Assembly (NCBI GenBank): GCA_041917975.1
Contig: JAYRWN010000369.1
Location: 1 to 22,828, forward strand
Length of the DNA stretch: 22,828 bases
Reading direction: 5' to 3'
Source: JAYRWN01 sp041917975
Lineage (GTDB): Bacteria; Bacteroidota; Bacteroidia; Chitinophagales; Saprospiraceae
A program made the position numbers and the translations under genes. Numbering within the stretch: position 1 is the first letter of the stretch; each line of letters opens with the position of its first letter. Under the pieces are notes generated by a model. The model worked only from the letters and a program-made list of their open reading frames with translations. It did not search any database and was not told where the DNA came from. Below are positions 8,872-18,232 of the stretch, piece by piece.

Positions 8872-9921
8872 ATGATCAGAGCTAAGATAGGGGGGATCGG
8901 ATTTTATGTGCCGGAAAAAATTGTCACCAATAATGACCTGACCAAATTGATGGATACCACGGATGAATGGATTCAAGAAAGGACCGGCATAAAAGAACGT
9001 CGCTACGCTAAAAAACATGTTGAATCAACTTCTACAATGGCAGCAAAAGCTGCTCAGATAGCTATAGAGCGGGCTGGCATAAGTATACAGGATGTTGACT
9101 TTATCATTTTCGCCACGCTTAGTCCGGACTATTTTTTTCCCGGTTCCGGTGTGTTATTACAAAGGCTTTTGGGCATGAAAAACATTGGTTGTCTCGATGT
9201 ACGCAATCAATGTAGTGGATTTATTTATGGGTTGTCGGTTGCTGATCAGTACATCCGCTCTGGTATGTATAAGAATATTCTTTTAGTCGGTAGTGAATTC
9301 CATTCTGCAGGTTTGGATTTTACGACCCGGGGTAGGAATGTAACTGTAATATTTGGGGATGGGGCCGGTGCAGTAATTGTTCAACCGGCCGACAAAACCA
9401 ATCAAGGCATTTATTCCACCCATCTGCATGCGGATGGGGAGCATGCTGAAGTGCTAAGTTATATTAACCCGGGGTGTCATGGCGGGGTGCACTTGGGGAC
9501 AGAGCGGTTCGGGTATCCGGATGTGGAATATGGAGGGGCTTTTTTAACCAAAAAAATGTGGGAGGAAGAAGATTATTATCCGAATATGGATGGGCAACAC
9601 GTTTTTAAGTTCGCTGTTCAAAAGTTCCCGGAGGTGATCATGGAAGCTTTACAAACTAATGGATATTCACCTGCCGATTTAAATATGCTGATCCCACATC
9701 AAGCTAACCTGCGCATTAGTCAGTTTGTACAACGTCTACTAAAATTGAAGGACGACCAGGTATATAATAATATACAATATTATGGTAATACTACGGCTGC
9801 TTCCATTCCGATTGCTTTGTGTGAGGCCTGGGAAAAAGGTCTGGTAAAAGATGGCGACTTGGTGTGCCTGGCTGCTTTTGGCAGTGGTTTTACCTGGGGA
9901 TCAGCACTGTTAAGATGGTAA
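8872..9921 (+). CDS. fabH: 3-oxoacyl-ACP synthase III (FabH-type ketosynthase)
   Basis: 349 residues. The enzyme condenses an acyl-CoA, usually acetyl- or branched-chain acyl-CoA, with malonyl-ACP to start fatty acid synthesis in the cytosol. The catalytic triad is present: Cys114 in RNQCSGF, His276 in PHQANLRI and Asn306 in YYGNTTAASIP. The N-terminal thiolase fold shows the usual TTDEWIQERTGIKERR and the FGDGAGAV motif. E. coli FabH has 317 residues; the extra length here lies mainly in a loop of about 185-240, before MDGQHVFKFAV. A related role in a secondary lipid or polyketide pathway is possible, since Bacteroidota often carry several FabH paralogues and no other fab gene is adjacent. 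The ATG at 8872 matches the family N-terminus. Its stop is only 8 bases from the stop of the convergent methyltransferase gene. Confidence 0.93.
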   Translation: MIRAKIGGIGFYVPEKIVTNNDLTKLMDTTDEWIQERTGIKERRYAKKHVESTSTMAAKAAQIAIERAGISIQDVDFIIFATLSPDYFFPGSGVLLQRLLGMKNIGCLDVRNQCSGFIYGLSVADQYIRSGMYKNILLVGSEFHSAGLDFTTRGRNVTVIFGDGAGAVIVQPADKTNQGIYSTHLHADGEHAEVLSYINPGCHGGVHLGTERFGYPDVEYGGAFLTKKMWEEEDYYPNMDGQHVFKFAVQKFPEVIMEALQTNGYSPADLNMLIPHQANLRISQFVQRLLKLKDDQVYNNIQYYGNTTAASIPIALCEAWEKGLVKDGDLVCLAAFGSGFTWGSALLRW

Positions 9922-9929
9922 CAAAAACT

Positions 9930-11150
9930 TTAGTATTCTCTTTTTAGACTGGCCATAAAGAAGCCATCCGTATCATTATTCGCCGGAGTAAGGTTTAGTT
10001 GTTTGACCAAAGTGAATTCGGGATGATGATTCAAAAAAGTTGTTATTTGAAGATTGTTTTCGGAAGGAAATAGGCTGCACGTAGCATACACTAAGGTACC
10101 TCCGGGTTTGACCATTATGGAGTACCGGTCCAAAATCGCTTTTTGAGTGTCTAATAGATTATAGAGTGTTTTCAAAGAGCTTTTCCATTTAGCATCGGGA
10201 TTTCGGCGCCAGACCCCGGACCCTGAGCAGGGGGCATCTAATAACACCAAATCAGCTTTATTAGCCAGTTTTTTGATCACTTTTTCATTATTAATCAGAC
10301 GAGTTTCAATATTAAAAGCTCCGGCGCGGCGGGCGCGTTGTTTTAAGGTAAGGAGTTTATGTTCATCAACATCCAGGGCAACTATTTTACCTTTATTTTT
10401 CATGATCGCAGCTAAATGCAGAGTCTTGCCTCCAGCTCCTGCACAGGCATCAATGACTGAAGAACCCAGAAATGGCGCACAAAACTCCGAAACCATTTGA
10501 GAGCCGGCATCCTGGGCTTCAAACCATCCCTGGTGGAAAGCCGGCAGTGTGAAGACGTTCCGTCCTTGGATTAATTTAATGCCATGTTTAATATGTTCAG
10601 CAGGTTGGCATTCCAGGCCTTCTTTAATCAGCGATTCAGTCAGTTCTTCAACAGTTACTTTCAGTGTATTTGCACGCAACGTAATTGGTGCTTTGTGATG
10701 CATTGCCGCTAATTCACGGGCCCAAACATCCTGGCCTAACTGGTCAGCCCCATATTCAAAAAGCCAATCAGGCACGGAATACTTGTACTCGATTTTGTCC
10801 GTCAGAGCTTTCTGCCGTTGACGGATGAGATCTGGACTTAGAGGGGTAACCCAGTTATACTCGGGAATATTACCGTGGGCTAATAGATAATGAACCTGCA
10901 GGCATTGATCCCAGATGGAAGAGGGCCATGGTGCGGATTCACTGGCGCATAAAGCTGTGTAAAGCCGCCAGTTACGCACTATGGTGTAAACCGCTTCCGC
11001 AACCAATGCCCGGTCTCGGCTGCCCCATTGTTTGTGGTGTTTAAACGTCCGTTCAATCACTTTATCGGCATAACGGTTATGTTCAAAAATGTCTTGTAAG
11101 CAGGTACAAATCCCCTGGTAAAGCGGTCGATGTAAAATTTGTTGGGTCAT
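9930..11150 (-). CDS. RsmB/NOP-family SAM-dependent RNA m5C methyltransferase
   Basis: 406 residues. The enzyme would transfer a methyl group from S-adenosylmethionine to C5 of a cytosine, most likely in 16S rRNA. The N-terminal ~130 residues look like the NusB-like RNA-binding domain seen in RsmB. The methyltransferase core has motif I D-A-C-A-G-A-G-G-K-T (234-243), an acidic SAM-ribose site after VALDVDE (258-263), motif IV DAPCSGSG with Cys308, and motif VI YATCSLFPSEN with Cys358. In this family the motif VI Cys attacks the base and the motif IV Cys helps release the product, so the active site looks intact. The usual DGFFMASLKR ending is present. It converges with fabH with almost no space. 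Assignment to RsmB rather than a close paralogue rests only on the N-terminal domain. Confidence 0.93.
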   Translation of the reverse strand: MTQQILHRPLYQGICTCLQDIFEHNRYADKVIERTFKHHKQWGSRDRALVAEAVYTIVRNWRLYTALCASESAPWPSSIWDQCLQVHYLLAHGNIPEYNWVTPLSPDLIRQRQKALTDKIEYKYSVPDWLFEYGADQLGQDVWARELAAMHHKAPITLRANTLKVTVEELTESLIKEGLECQPAEHIKHGIKLIQGRNVFTLPAFHQGWFEAQDAGSQMVSEFCAPFLGSSVIDACAGAGGKTLHLAAIMKNKGKIVALDVDEHKLLTLKQRARRAGAFNIETRLINNEKVIKKLANKADLVLLDAPCSGSGVWRRNPDAKWKSSLKTLYNLLDTQKAILDRYSIMVKPGGTLVYATCSLFPSENNLQITTFLNHHPEFTLVKQLNLTPANNDTDGFFMASLKREY

Positions 11151-11338
11151 TTTAGTGACTTTTGTGCGCGGTTTCGTCTAAAGGAAACGCATTTTTTGAG
11201 GTTTGAGTTATACATTTATTAGGTGTAAAGGCCTATATTGTTAAAATAATGCATATAATTATTATATAGAATCAAAATTTAATATTTTGTTGCACAATAT
11301 TTGTATTATCACTTAAAACTTTAAATACCCGGGCATAA

Positions 11339-11986
11339 ATGCTAGCATACCGGAAACTAAAAGATTATATTTTTAGCCAATTGGAAGGACTTCCAAAGAA
11401 CCTGTATTATCATGGTATCCACCATACGAAGGATGTGGCGAACGTATGTGAACAGTATATACGCAGAGAAAGACTCAACTCCCATGATCGCCTGATGTTG
11501 CGTGTGGCTGCCCTGATTCATGACATTGGATTTCTGGTTACCTATAAAGATCATGAAGCCCGCGGGTTTGAAATGATGCAACCCATCCTTATTGAATATG
11601 GGTTTTCGATAGAAGAATTAAAGAAAATAGAAGGGCTAGTCATGGCGACCAAAGTGCCCCAAAACCCATTAAATCATCTGGAAGCCATCATTTGTGATGC
11701 CGATCTTGATTATCTGGGACGGAAAGATTTTCCCGAGATCAGTGAATCGTTGTTCGCTGAACTGCAACAATATACCTTGTTATCCGATCGGATGGATTGG
11801 CTAAAATTGCAAGTTAGTTTTTTAGAAAAACATACCTACCATACGACTTTTGCGCGTCGATACCGAACACCAAATAAGTTAAAACAACTGGCCAAAATTA
11901 AGGCTGAAATGGATGCCCTGGCTAAAAAAAAAGTTAAGTCAGCACGCCCATTATTAAATGTGAGATCCTCATCGGTAGGTGTTTAG
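11339..11986 (+). CDS. HD-domain phosphohydrolase
   Basis: 215 residues, soluble, no signal peptide. The HD metal-binding set is present: His25 and His28/29 in YYHGIHHTKDV, the HD pair His61-Asp62 in ALIHDIGF, and a later Asp in CDADLDYLG (120-124). HD proteins of this kind hydrolyse phosphate esters of nucleotides or signalling molecules; the substrate cannot be read from sequence. The C-terminal ~35 residues are Lys/Ala-rich and low in complexity. Similar HD modules occur in Bacteroidota alone or attached to signalling domains; here it stands alone. The ATG at 11339 lies just before MLAYRKLKDYIF, the expected family start. The 188-base AT-rich region upstream, shared with the divergent methyltransferase gene, probably holds promoters for both, but I find no exact TAnnTTTG box in it. 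Confidence 0.85.
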   Translation: MLAYRKLKDYIFSQLEGLPKNLYYHGIHHTKDVANVCEQYIRRERLNSHDRLMLRVAALIHDIGFLVTYKDHEARGFEMMQPILIEYGFSIEELKKIEGLVMATKVPQNPLNHLEAIICDADLDYLGRKDFPEISESLFAELQQYTLLSDRMDWLKLQVSFLEKHTYHTTFARRYRTPNKLKQLAKIKAEMDALAKKKVKSARPLLNVRSSSVGV

Positions 11987-12028
11987 TCCTTTTATTGCTG
12001 CAGGTTTGTCTATTTGTCATAAAAAGGG

Positions 12029-12057
12029 TTGACATTTAAAAAGTTTTGGGATAAAAA
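12029..12057 (+). promoter_or_regulatory. Speculative promoter of the alpha-2-macroglobulin gene
   Basis: TTGACA (12029-12034) is followed after 17 bases by TAAAAA. This resembles a general sigma-70 promoter, but the Bacteroidota primary sigma factor normally prefers TTTG and TAnnTTTG, so it may be coincidence. An inverted repeat AAACTC/GAGTTT (12055-12060 and 12070-12075) lies between it and the ATG at 12089. Confidence 0.22.
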
Positions 12058-12088
12058 CTCGTTATTTTAGAGTTTAAATCCTGACAGC

Positions 12089-15000
12089 ATGCGTCTTTAT
12101 TTTTATCTTTTCCTATTAGTCATAGCTTGTAAGCCTAAGTTAGAGGATGAAATATTATCTAAACAAATTCCCGAGTTTATTCGGGCATACTCTAATGGCC
12201 ACATCGATTTAGACGAACATCTCTTTGTTCAGTTTGCAGATAATCTTAATGCCAAATATGATACTTTAGGTGACGTTAAAGTATACATTAGCCCTAATCA
12301 CCCGATCCAAGCTTCATTTAAAAATCACTTATTGAAAATTGAGCCGTCCCAACCATGGACCCCTGGTACCGCTTATGTCTTAAGAGTTGACCTTGGCCAA
12401 ATGTTTGACGGGTTAAATAAAACTTTTACGTTTAGCGTAGAAACCAAACGACAATTCTTAACCGTTGATTTTGATGAGTATTATTTTCAGCAGACCGGAA
12501 ATACAGAGGTCATCTCCTTAAAGGGCCATGTCCAAGTAGCTGTCCGGGCCGCTTTAGAAGAAATTATAAAAACAGTAACCTTTAATGACGCAGATCGGTC
12601 AGTACCTTTGGAATGGGATGAAAACTTAGGAGAGAATACAGTCAGTTTCAGCGTTCAAAATTTACCGCGAAAGGCCGAGGCGTATGAATTAACCATGCTT
12701 TGGAACGGAGAACCCCTTGGCTTGACCCAGACCTCGGGTAAAAAGCAAATAACCATACCAGCTATAGGAGATTTTTTTCTATTAAACTACGGAATCAGCG
12801 ATCAAGAATCTCAAGAATTGAAGTTACAATTTTCAGAACCTTTGTCCGGAGAGCAAGATTACACCGGGTTGGTCACTATTGAAGGCACCGATGTTAGCCT
12901 GAAGTTTCAGCAGGATGTAAATATACTAAAAGTGTATCCCTCCTCGCCATTAACTGGAGAATTTCAATTTACGATTAATGGACAACTTAAAAGCCATAAT
13001 CGGAAAACCTTGGATAAAACATTCAGCGGAAAGGTCGTTTTTGAATCACTCAGTCCAGCGGTGAGGAATGCTGCAAAAGGACACATACTCCCGGTAAGTG
13101 GCCAAATAGCCTTTCCCTTTGAAGCTGTAAACCTCAAAAAAATTGATGTGGAGGTTTATCGGATATATCAAAGTACCATCCTCCAATTTCTACAAGTCAA
13201 CAGTTTGGCCTCTAATTATGAATTAGAACGAGTGGCTAATCGTGTTTACTCGCAGACTATTGATTTAAGTTCGCAGGTTCCTGCTTTTGAACTTACACAG
13301 TGGAATCGTTACCAGGTGGACCTGACTCAGGTCATGGCCCAAGATCCACAGGGCGTCTATCAGATTAAGCTCAGTTTTCGTCCACAATATGCCTTGGTAT
13401 CCTGTGACCAAGAGTTAACCGACAGTGGATCTGAAATCTTTACTTCGGCATGGGACTACCCCTATTATGGCCCGGCTGGGTATTATCAAAATTTTTGGCA
13501 AGAAAGGAATGACCCGTGTAAGTCCGCATATTACAATGAAGAAAAGTTTCTGCAGCATAATATACTTGCTTCAAACCTGGGTTTAATGGCCAAAAGAAGC
13601 ACAGGTAACAGTTTTATAGTTGTTGCCAACCATATCTCAGATGCGACCCCGGTGAAAGAAGTGAAACTGGATTTTTATGATTTCGCCTTGCAGTTAATGG
13701 GTAGCGGGATCACTGATGCACAAGGTGTATGTATTCAACAGTTGCCATCCACTCCCGCTTTTATTATCGGTAGCCATGGAAATGACAAAAACTATCTACA
13801 ACTCCTGGAAGGTTCTTCCTTACCCATCAGCAAGTTCGATGTAAGTGGTGAAACCAGGCAAGACGGGATGCGCTGTTTTATTTTTGGTGAACGAGGAGTA
13901 TGGCGACCAGGTGATACCATATTTATGCATGCCATTTTAGATGCAGAACAAGAGCTGCCTGCGAATTATCCGCTGAAGTATAAATTTTTGGACCCATTGG
14001 GCAAACCGATTTTAAGTGGACTGGTGTCTAAAAAAGCAGGGAGCATTTATGCTTTTCCTTTAGTTACTTCATCGGATGCGTCTACCGGGGATTGGACTTT
14101 AAGACTGGAAGCTGGAGCCGCTATATTTTACAAGAGAATAAAAGTTGAATCGATTAAGCCTAATCGATTAAAAATTAATTATTTACGGATATCTGATGAC
14201 GTCTTTTTTACTGAGAATATCCCATTACCCTTTGAATCAAGTTGGCTGCACGGAGGACAGGCCGACAATCTGAGAATGGTGGTCGAAAGAAAAATGCGCC
14301 GGGCCACCACGGTCTTTAAATCTTTTCCACAATATCATTTTGATGATATAACCCGAAGTCAAAATTTAAACGGTGAATCCGAAGTGGTTTTTGAAGGTAA
14401 AACAGATCAAAACGGGCAGGCTACAGTGGTCATACCCGGCGTTTTGAATGAAGTAGCTGGCAAAGTGGAGGTTGAATTGCTGACCAGGGTATTTGAACCC
14501 AGCGGTGAGGCGAGTATAATGGTCAATAACTTTAGTTACAGTCCCTATTCAAGTTATGTGGGCGTGTATTTGGAAGGTGATCAACCGGATGATAATTATT
14601 TTGCCAGGGAAAAACAGATCAATATTACCGCTATAAAGGTCAATGAGCAAGGCTCACCATTGGCTAAAAAACCGATTGAAATCGGTTTATATAAAATTGA
14701 TTATTATTATTGGTGGGAGAGTGAAGCCTCTAACCAGTTGTTACAATACAGTTCCGGTGATATGGCCACGGCTGCTATCCGGGCATCACAGATTACAGAT
14801 GCCGGTGGAAAGACCGTTTACCACTTTTCTCCGAATGATTATGGCAGTTACCTGATAAAAATTTGTGATCCGGAATCTGGGCATTGTGCGAGTAAGGTCA
14901 TATATGTTGGCGAACCCTGGTTGGATGGCAATAAAGATGCTGCTATGCTACTAAGTCTAAAAACAGATAAAGTCAAATATCAAGTCAATGAGGTAGCCCG

Positions 15001-17554
15001 GTTGACAATACCAGCCCTAAATTCCGGGAAAGCATTAATTACCATTGAACGAGGTTCAAAAGTGTTAAAACACTTTTGGCGCGACCTTAATGTAGGTCAA
15101 AATGTAGTAGAAATTAGTTTAGATCAATCCATGGCCCCGGCTAGTTATATTTCAGTAGCACTTCTTCAGGGATATAATAATAATGTTTCAGATTTACCTA
15201 TCAGGCAATATGGAATAGTACCTATCGAGGTTGATGACCCGGATCTGAAATTAGAGCCGGTTATTCAAGCCCCTGAAGAAACCAGATCTGGAAAACCCTT
15301 CCAGGTTACTATAAAAGAGAGAAAAGGGAAGGCGATGGATTATGTATTAGCCCTGGTGGATGAAGGGTTACTCGGGCTTACGGCTTTTAAAACTCCCGAT
15401 CCAAATAAGTTTTTTCATGCAAAAGAAGCTTTACAGGTTAACACCTGGGACCTTTATGATCAAATATTCAATTTACAACCCTCAGAATTTGGCAGATTAT
15501 TAGCAATAGGAGGTGATGAGGAGTCCCTTTTACAAAGTCCAGAACGAGCTTTGCGGTTTGAACCGGCGGTACGCGTTCTTGGCCCTTTTTCTCTTCCGAA
15601 TGGTCGGTCTAAAACGCATGACGTGTTGATAAACAAATATATAGGAGAGATTAGAGCCATGGTCATAGCCGTCGACCAGCACAGATATGGACATCAGCAA
15701 AAAGGGATAAAAATCAATAATCCGGTCATGGTTCTGGCAAGCCTGCCCCGCACCATCAGCCCAGGGGCCCAGCTTTTAGTACCAGTTAATATCTTTACAA
15801 CCAAACCAGGAGTGGGCCAGATAAAAGTAACGCTGTCCGATAAAAATAAATTTGCCGAAATTACTAATCGTCAAACAACCATCTCCATAAATAAAGAAGG
15901 TGATGAACTTATTTATTTTGAATTAAAAGTTCCAGAACGTGAAGGAGAAATTCGTTTGGTAGCAGAAGCCTTATCAGGAAATGAAACTGTTTCTCATGAA
16001 ATAAACCTTTCGGTGCGGAATCCAAATCCAATAATCAGAGATTTTCAAAAAATAGTTGTTTCTGCGCAGGGTACATCAACGCTTAAAGCTAAAACACCGG
16101 GAAGCCAGGGTACCAATACAGGTATTTTGGAGCTAAGTTATTTGCCGCCATTGCGGTTTAAAGACCGCCTTGAGCAATTAATCCAATACCCCTATGGATG
16201 TGCTGAGCAGCAGATTTCTGCGGCTTACCCCCAGTTATTTTTAGAGGACATTGCCGAAATTTCTTTTGAGGAACGGAAAAACATCCAAACTAATGTGCAA
16301 AAAACTATCCATAATTTGTCTGCATTTCAGAACTCAGATGGAGGGTTTTCATTATGGCCTCGTCAATCTATTAATGATGAGTGGGTTACCTCTTATGTCG
16401 GTCATTTTCTTTTAGATGCTCAACAAAAAGGTTATCATGTTCCTAGTCACTTATTGGAGGGATGGAAAAAAATTCAGAAACGTCTGGTAAAATCTTGGGA
16501 TCCACTTCTAGATAAGTATCAAAAGCCAGCAAAAAACCAAGGTAGTGGTCAAATATATAGACTGTATACTCTGGCCTTGGCAGGTTCTCCTGAAATAGGT
16601 AGTATGAATAAATTAGTGGATGCAGAATTCCTCAGCACACAATGTAAGTGGGAGTTAGCAGCTGCCTATGCTGTGTTAGGTAAAAAAACTATTGCTGATA
16701 AAATCATCCAGAAGGCCAATTACAAACCGGATATTAGTCTTGACTGGGATAAGAATTTTGGTTCTGCTTTGCGTGATGAGGCAATTATATTGGATGCAGT
16801 TTTTAAGTTAGGCAAAGTAAATGAAGCTTTTGAAATTTGTAAGAGTATCAGCAAACAATTAGAGGAAAATATAGATAATAATACCCAGGATATCGGATTC
16901 ACATTTGCAGTTTTAGGAAAAGTTTATAAAGCCTATCAAGGGGATCAAATGGTGGTGAACTATCGACTAAAAAATGGTTCATGGAATAAAGTGGAAACGA
17001 AGCAACCCGTTTTATATGTGGAGTGGTCCGGTGAAAATTTTAAAACTTCTGAAATTGAAATACAAAATCAAGGCGGCAAACCAATATTTGCCCATTGGAC
17101 TATACAAGGTCAACCAGTCTTTTCACAGGTAACCCCAGTAAATAAAAATATTTCTACAACTGTAAAATATTTGGATGTCTTTGATAAAGAATTGGATGTC
17201 TCGGCCTTAACCCAAGGTATGGAAGTTAAATGTGTGGTTACCGTGATGAATACATCTAATCGCAGACAAAAGCACTTGGCCTTGAATCAAACTTTCCCGA
17301 TCGGATGGGAGATTGTTCCGCAACGGCTTGGCAGTCCATCGATGGATCATCATAATTATGATTACCAAGATGTTCGAGATGATCGCGTTTATACATTCTT
17401 TGACTTAAATATCGGTGAAAAGAAGGTATTCAGCATACGCCTAACGGCTACTTATCCCGGACGCTATCAATTACCGCCCACGGTGTGTGAAGCTATGTAT
17501 GATCCCACGACACAAAGTATAGTCTCAGGTAAGGAAGTCCAAGTCATTAAATAA
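12089..17554 (+). CDS. Lipid-anchored alpha-2-macroglobulin family protease trap
   Basis: 1821 residues, close to the size of the YfhM class. The N-terminus is a lipoprotein signal (MRLYFYLFLLVIAC, lipobox Cys14), so the mature protein is tied to a membrane. MG-type beta domains fill the first ~1000 residues. The bait/A2M_N_2 region contains VDEGLLGLTAFKTPDP (from residue 1090), and the A2M domain shows the GEIRAMVIAVD pattern. The thioester motif is intact as YGCAEQQ (Cys1371, Glu1373, Gln1374), followed by the helical thioester domain (about 1330-1620) and a C-terminal MG10-like domain ending near TYPGRYQLPP. Family members trap attacking proteases: cleavage of the bait exposes the thioester, which bonds to the protease. 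In many bacteria the gene sits beside pbpC (PBP1c); here no pbpC is in the window, and a small minus-strand gene converges on it. The LEDE residues after Cys14 loosely resemble a Bacteroidota surface-export signal. Several hairpins lie inside the gene. Confidence 0.93.
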   Translation: MRLYFYLFLLVIACKPKLEDEILSKQIPEFIRAYSNGHIDLDEHLFVQFADNLNAKYDTLGDVKVYISPNHPIQASFKNHLLKIEPSQPWTPGTAYVLRVDLGQMFDGLNKTFTFSVETKRQFLTVDFDEYYFQQTGNTEVISLKGHVQVAVRAALEEIIKTVTFNDADRSVPLEWDENLGENTVSFSVQNLPRKAEAYELTMLWNGEPLGLTQTSGKKQITIPAIGDFFLLNYGISDQESQELKLQFSEPLSGEQDYTGLVTIEGTDVSLKFQQDVNILKVYPSSPLTGEFQFTINGQLKSHNRKTLDKTFSGKVVFESLSPAVRNAAKGHILPVSGQIAFPFEAVNLKKIDVEVYRIYQSTILQFLQVNSLASNYELERVANRVYSQTIDLSSQVPAFELTQWNRYQVDLTQVMAQDPQGVYQIKLSFRPQYALVSCDQELTDSGSEIFTSAWDYPYYGPAGYYQNFWQERNDPCKSAYYNEEKFLQHNILASNLGLMAKRSTGNSFIVVANHISDATPVKEVKLDFYDFALQLMGSGITDAQGVCIQQLPSTPAFIIGSHGNDKNYLQLLEGSSLPISKFDVSGETRQDGMRCFIFGERGVWRPGDTIFMHAILDAEQELPANYPLKYKFLDPLGKPILSGLVSKKAGSIYAFPLVTSSDASTGDWTLRLEAGAAIFYKRIKVESIKPNRLKINYLRISDDVFFTENIPLPFESSWLHGGQADNLRMVVERKMRRATTVFKSFPQYHFDDITRSQNLNGESEVVFEGKTDQNGQATVVIPGVLNEVAGKVEVELLTRVFEPSGEASIMVNNFSYSPYSSYVGVYLEGDQPDDNYFAREKQINITAIKVNEQGSPLAKKPIEIGLYKIDYYYWWESEASNQLLQYSSGDMATAAIRASQITDAGGKTVYHFSPNDYGSYLIKICDPESGHCASKVIYVGEPWLDGNKDAAMLLSLKTDKVKYQVNEVARLTIPALNSGKALITIERGSKVLKHFWRDLNVGQNVVEISLDQSMAPASYISVALLQGYNNNVSDLPIRQYGIVPIEVDDPDLKLEPVIQAPEETRSGKPFQVTIKERKGKAMDYVLALVDEGLLGLTAFKTPDPNKFFHAKEALQVNTWDLYDQIFNLQPSEFGRLLAIGGDEESLLQSPERALRFEPAVRVLGPFSLPNGRSKTHDVLINKYIGEIRAMVIAVDQHRYGHQQKGIKINNPVMVLASLPRTISPGAQLLVPVNIFTTKPGVGQIKVTLSDKNKFAEITNRQTTISINKEGDELIYFELKVPEREGEIRLVAEALSGNETVSHEINLSVRNPNPIIRDFQKIVVSAQGTSTLKAKTPGSQGTNTGILELSYLPPLRFKDRLEQLIQYPYGCAEQQISAAYPQLFLEDIAEISFEERKNIQTNVQKTIHNLSAFQNSDGGFSLWPRQSINDEWVTSYVGHFLLDAQQKGYHVPSHLLEGWKKIQKRLVKSWDPLLDKYQKPAKNQGSGQIYRLYTLALAGSPEIGSMNKLVDAEFLSTQCKWELAAAYAVLGKKTIADKIIQKANYKPDISLDWDKNFGSALRDEAIILDAVFKLGKVNEAFEICKSISKQLEENIDNNTQDIGFTFAVLGKVYKAYQGDQMVVNYRLKNGSWNKVETKQPVLYVEWSGENFKTSEIEIQNQGGKPIFAHWTIQGQPVFSQVTPVNKNISTTVKYLDVFDKELDVSALTQGMEVKCVVTVMNTSNRRQKHLALNQTFPIGWEIVPQRLGSPSMDHHNYDYQDVRDDRVYTFFDLNIGEKKVFSIRLTATYPGRYQLPPTVCEAMYDPTTQSIVSGKEVQVIK

Positions 17555-17608
17555 ATGTTTAGGCTCTGATAAAACTGTAGGAAACAATTGACCTTAACTT
17601 AGGTAAAA

Positions 17609-18112
17609 TTACTGCTTACTGGCTGTAATTTTCAAAGCCAGGGGAGGGAAGCCGGCTACGCCATAATTCATAAAAGGAACATCTGCTTGTACCGGACTTA
17701 AGTGGGTTAAAATGAATTTTGTAAATAATTCATCTAACATTTTGTTTTTAATAGGTTTTGAATTAGGTTTTACGTAATATCCGAGACGATCAATCTTACC
17801 TTCGGGGGACCAAAAGACGTGTATTAACAGCTGTACTCCATCCAGATTGATGTTGTCATCCTGAGCTAAGTTATAGATGTTGACCAGCATACTACCCCAC
17901 ACATGACCGGCTGCCTTTAGATCATTATGACAAATGGTCAGGAGGTTCTCATATTTTGGTAATAAAGCTTCATAAGCGGTTGATTGATCACCGATATGGA
18001 AAACTACTGGAAGCTCTGAAACTTGGTTTTTAGGTAGGGAAATAGAGACATCCTGGGTAACCCCGTATGTAGCCATTCCAAGAATAAAGGAAAACCAGAT
18101 CATCTGTTTCAC
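17609..18112 (-). CDS. Small secreted protein of unknown function
   Basis: 167 residues from GTG at 18112, or 164 from ATG at 18103; the longer form gives a Lys before the hydrophobic core and so a better signal peptide, with cleavage near VTQ-D. I do not recognise the family. The mature part has a Cys in the first half (LLTICHND) and a later stretch, IHVFWSPEGKIDRLGYYV, followed by a helix and a proline-containing strand. That order faintly recalls a TonB C-terminal domain, but the match is too weak to name. No membrane helix beyond the signal. It converges with the macroglobulin gene (54 bases between stops) and is divergent from the CvpA gene across 120 bases. An 8-bp inverted repeat (AAAATTAC/GTAATTTT, 17605-17632) spans its stop codon. 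Confidence 0.7.
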   Translation of the reverse strand: MKQMIWFSFILGMATYGVTQDVSISLPKNQVSELPVVFHIGDQSTAYEALLPKYENLLTICHNDLKAAGHVWGSMLVNIYNLAQDDNINLDGVQLLIHVFWSPEGKIDRLGYYVKPNSKPIKNKMLDELFTKFILTHLSPVQADVPFMNYGVAGFPPLALKITASKQ

Positions 18113-18232
18113 AATATAAATATGATCTTTCTTTTTAGAATTTACAAATCTGACACCAAAAACATAACGTTTGGTCTAAAAAATACTACAACTAACGTTT
18201 ATTTTAGCCTTTATTTACCAAAAAATTAAGGA

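Noticed and set aside
9768..9784. Hairpin ATAATAT/ATATTAT in fabH
   Set aside because: Pure A/T pairing in AT-rich coding sequence; expected by chance.
17605..17632. Hairpin AAAATTAC/GTAATTTT as a terminator between two convergent genes
   Set aside because: Weak AT stem with a 12-base loop, overlapping the stop codon and lacking a clear T-run on either strand.
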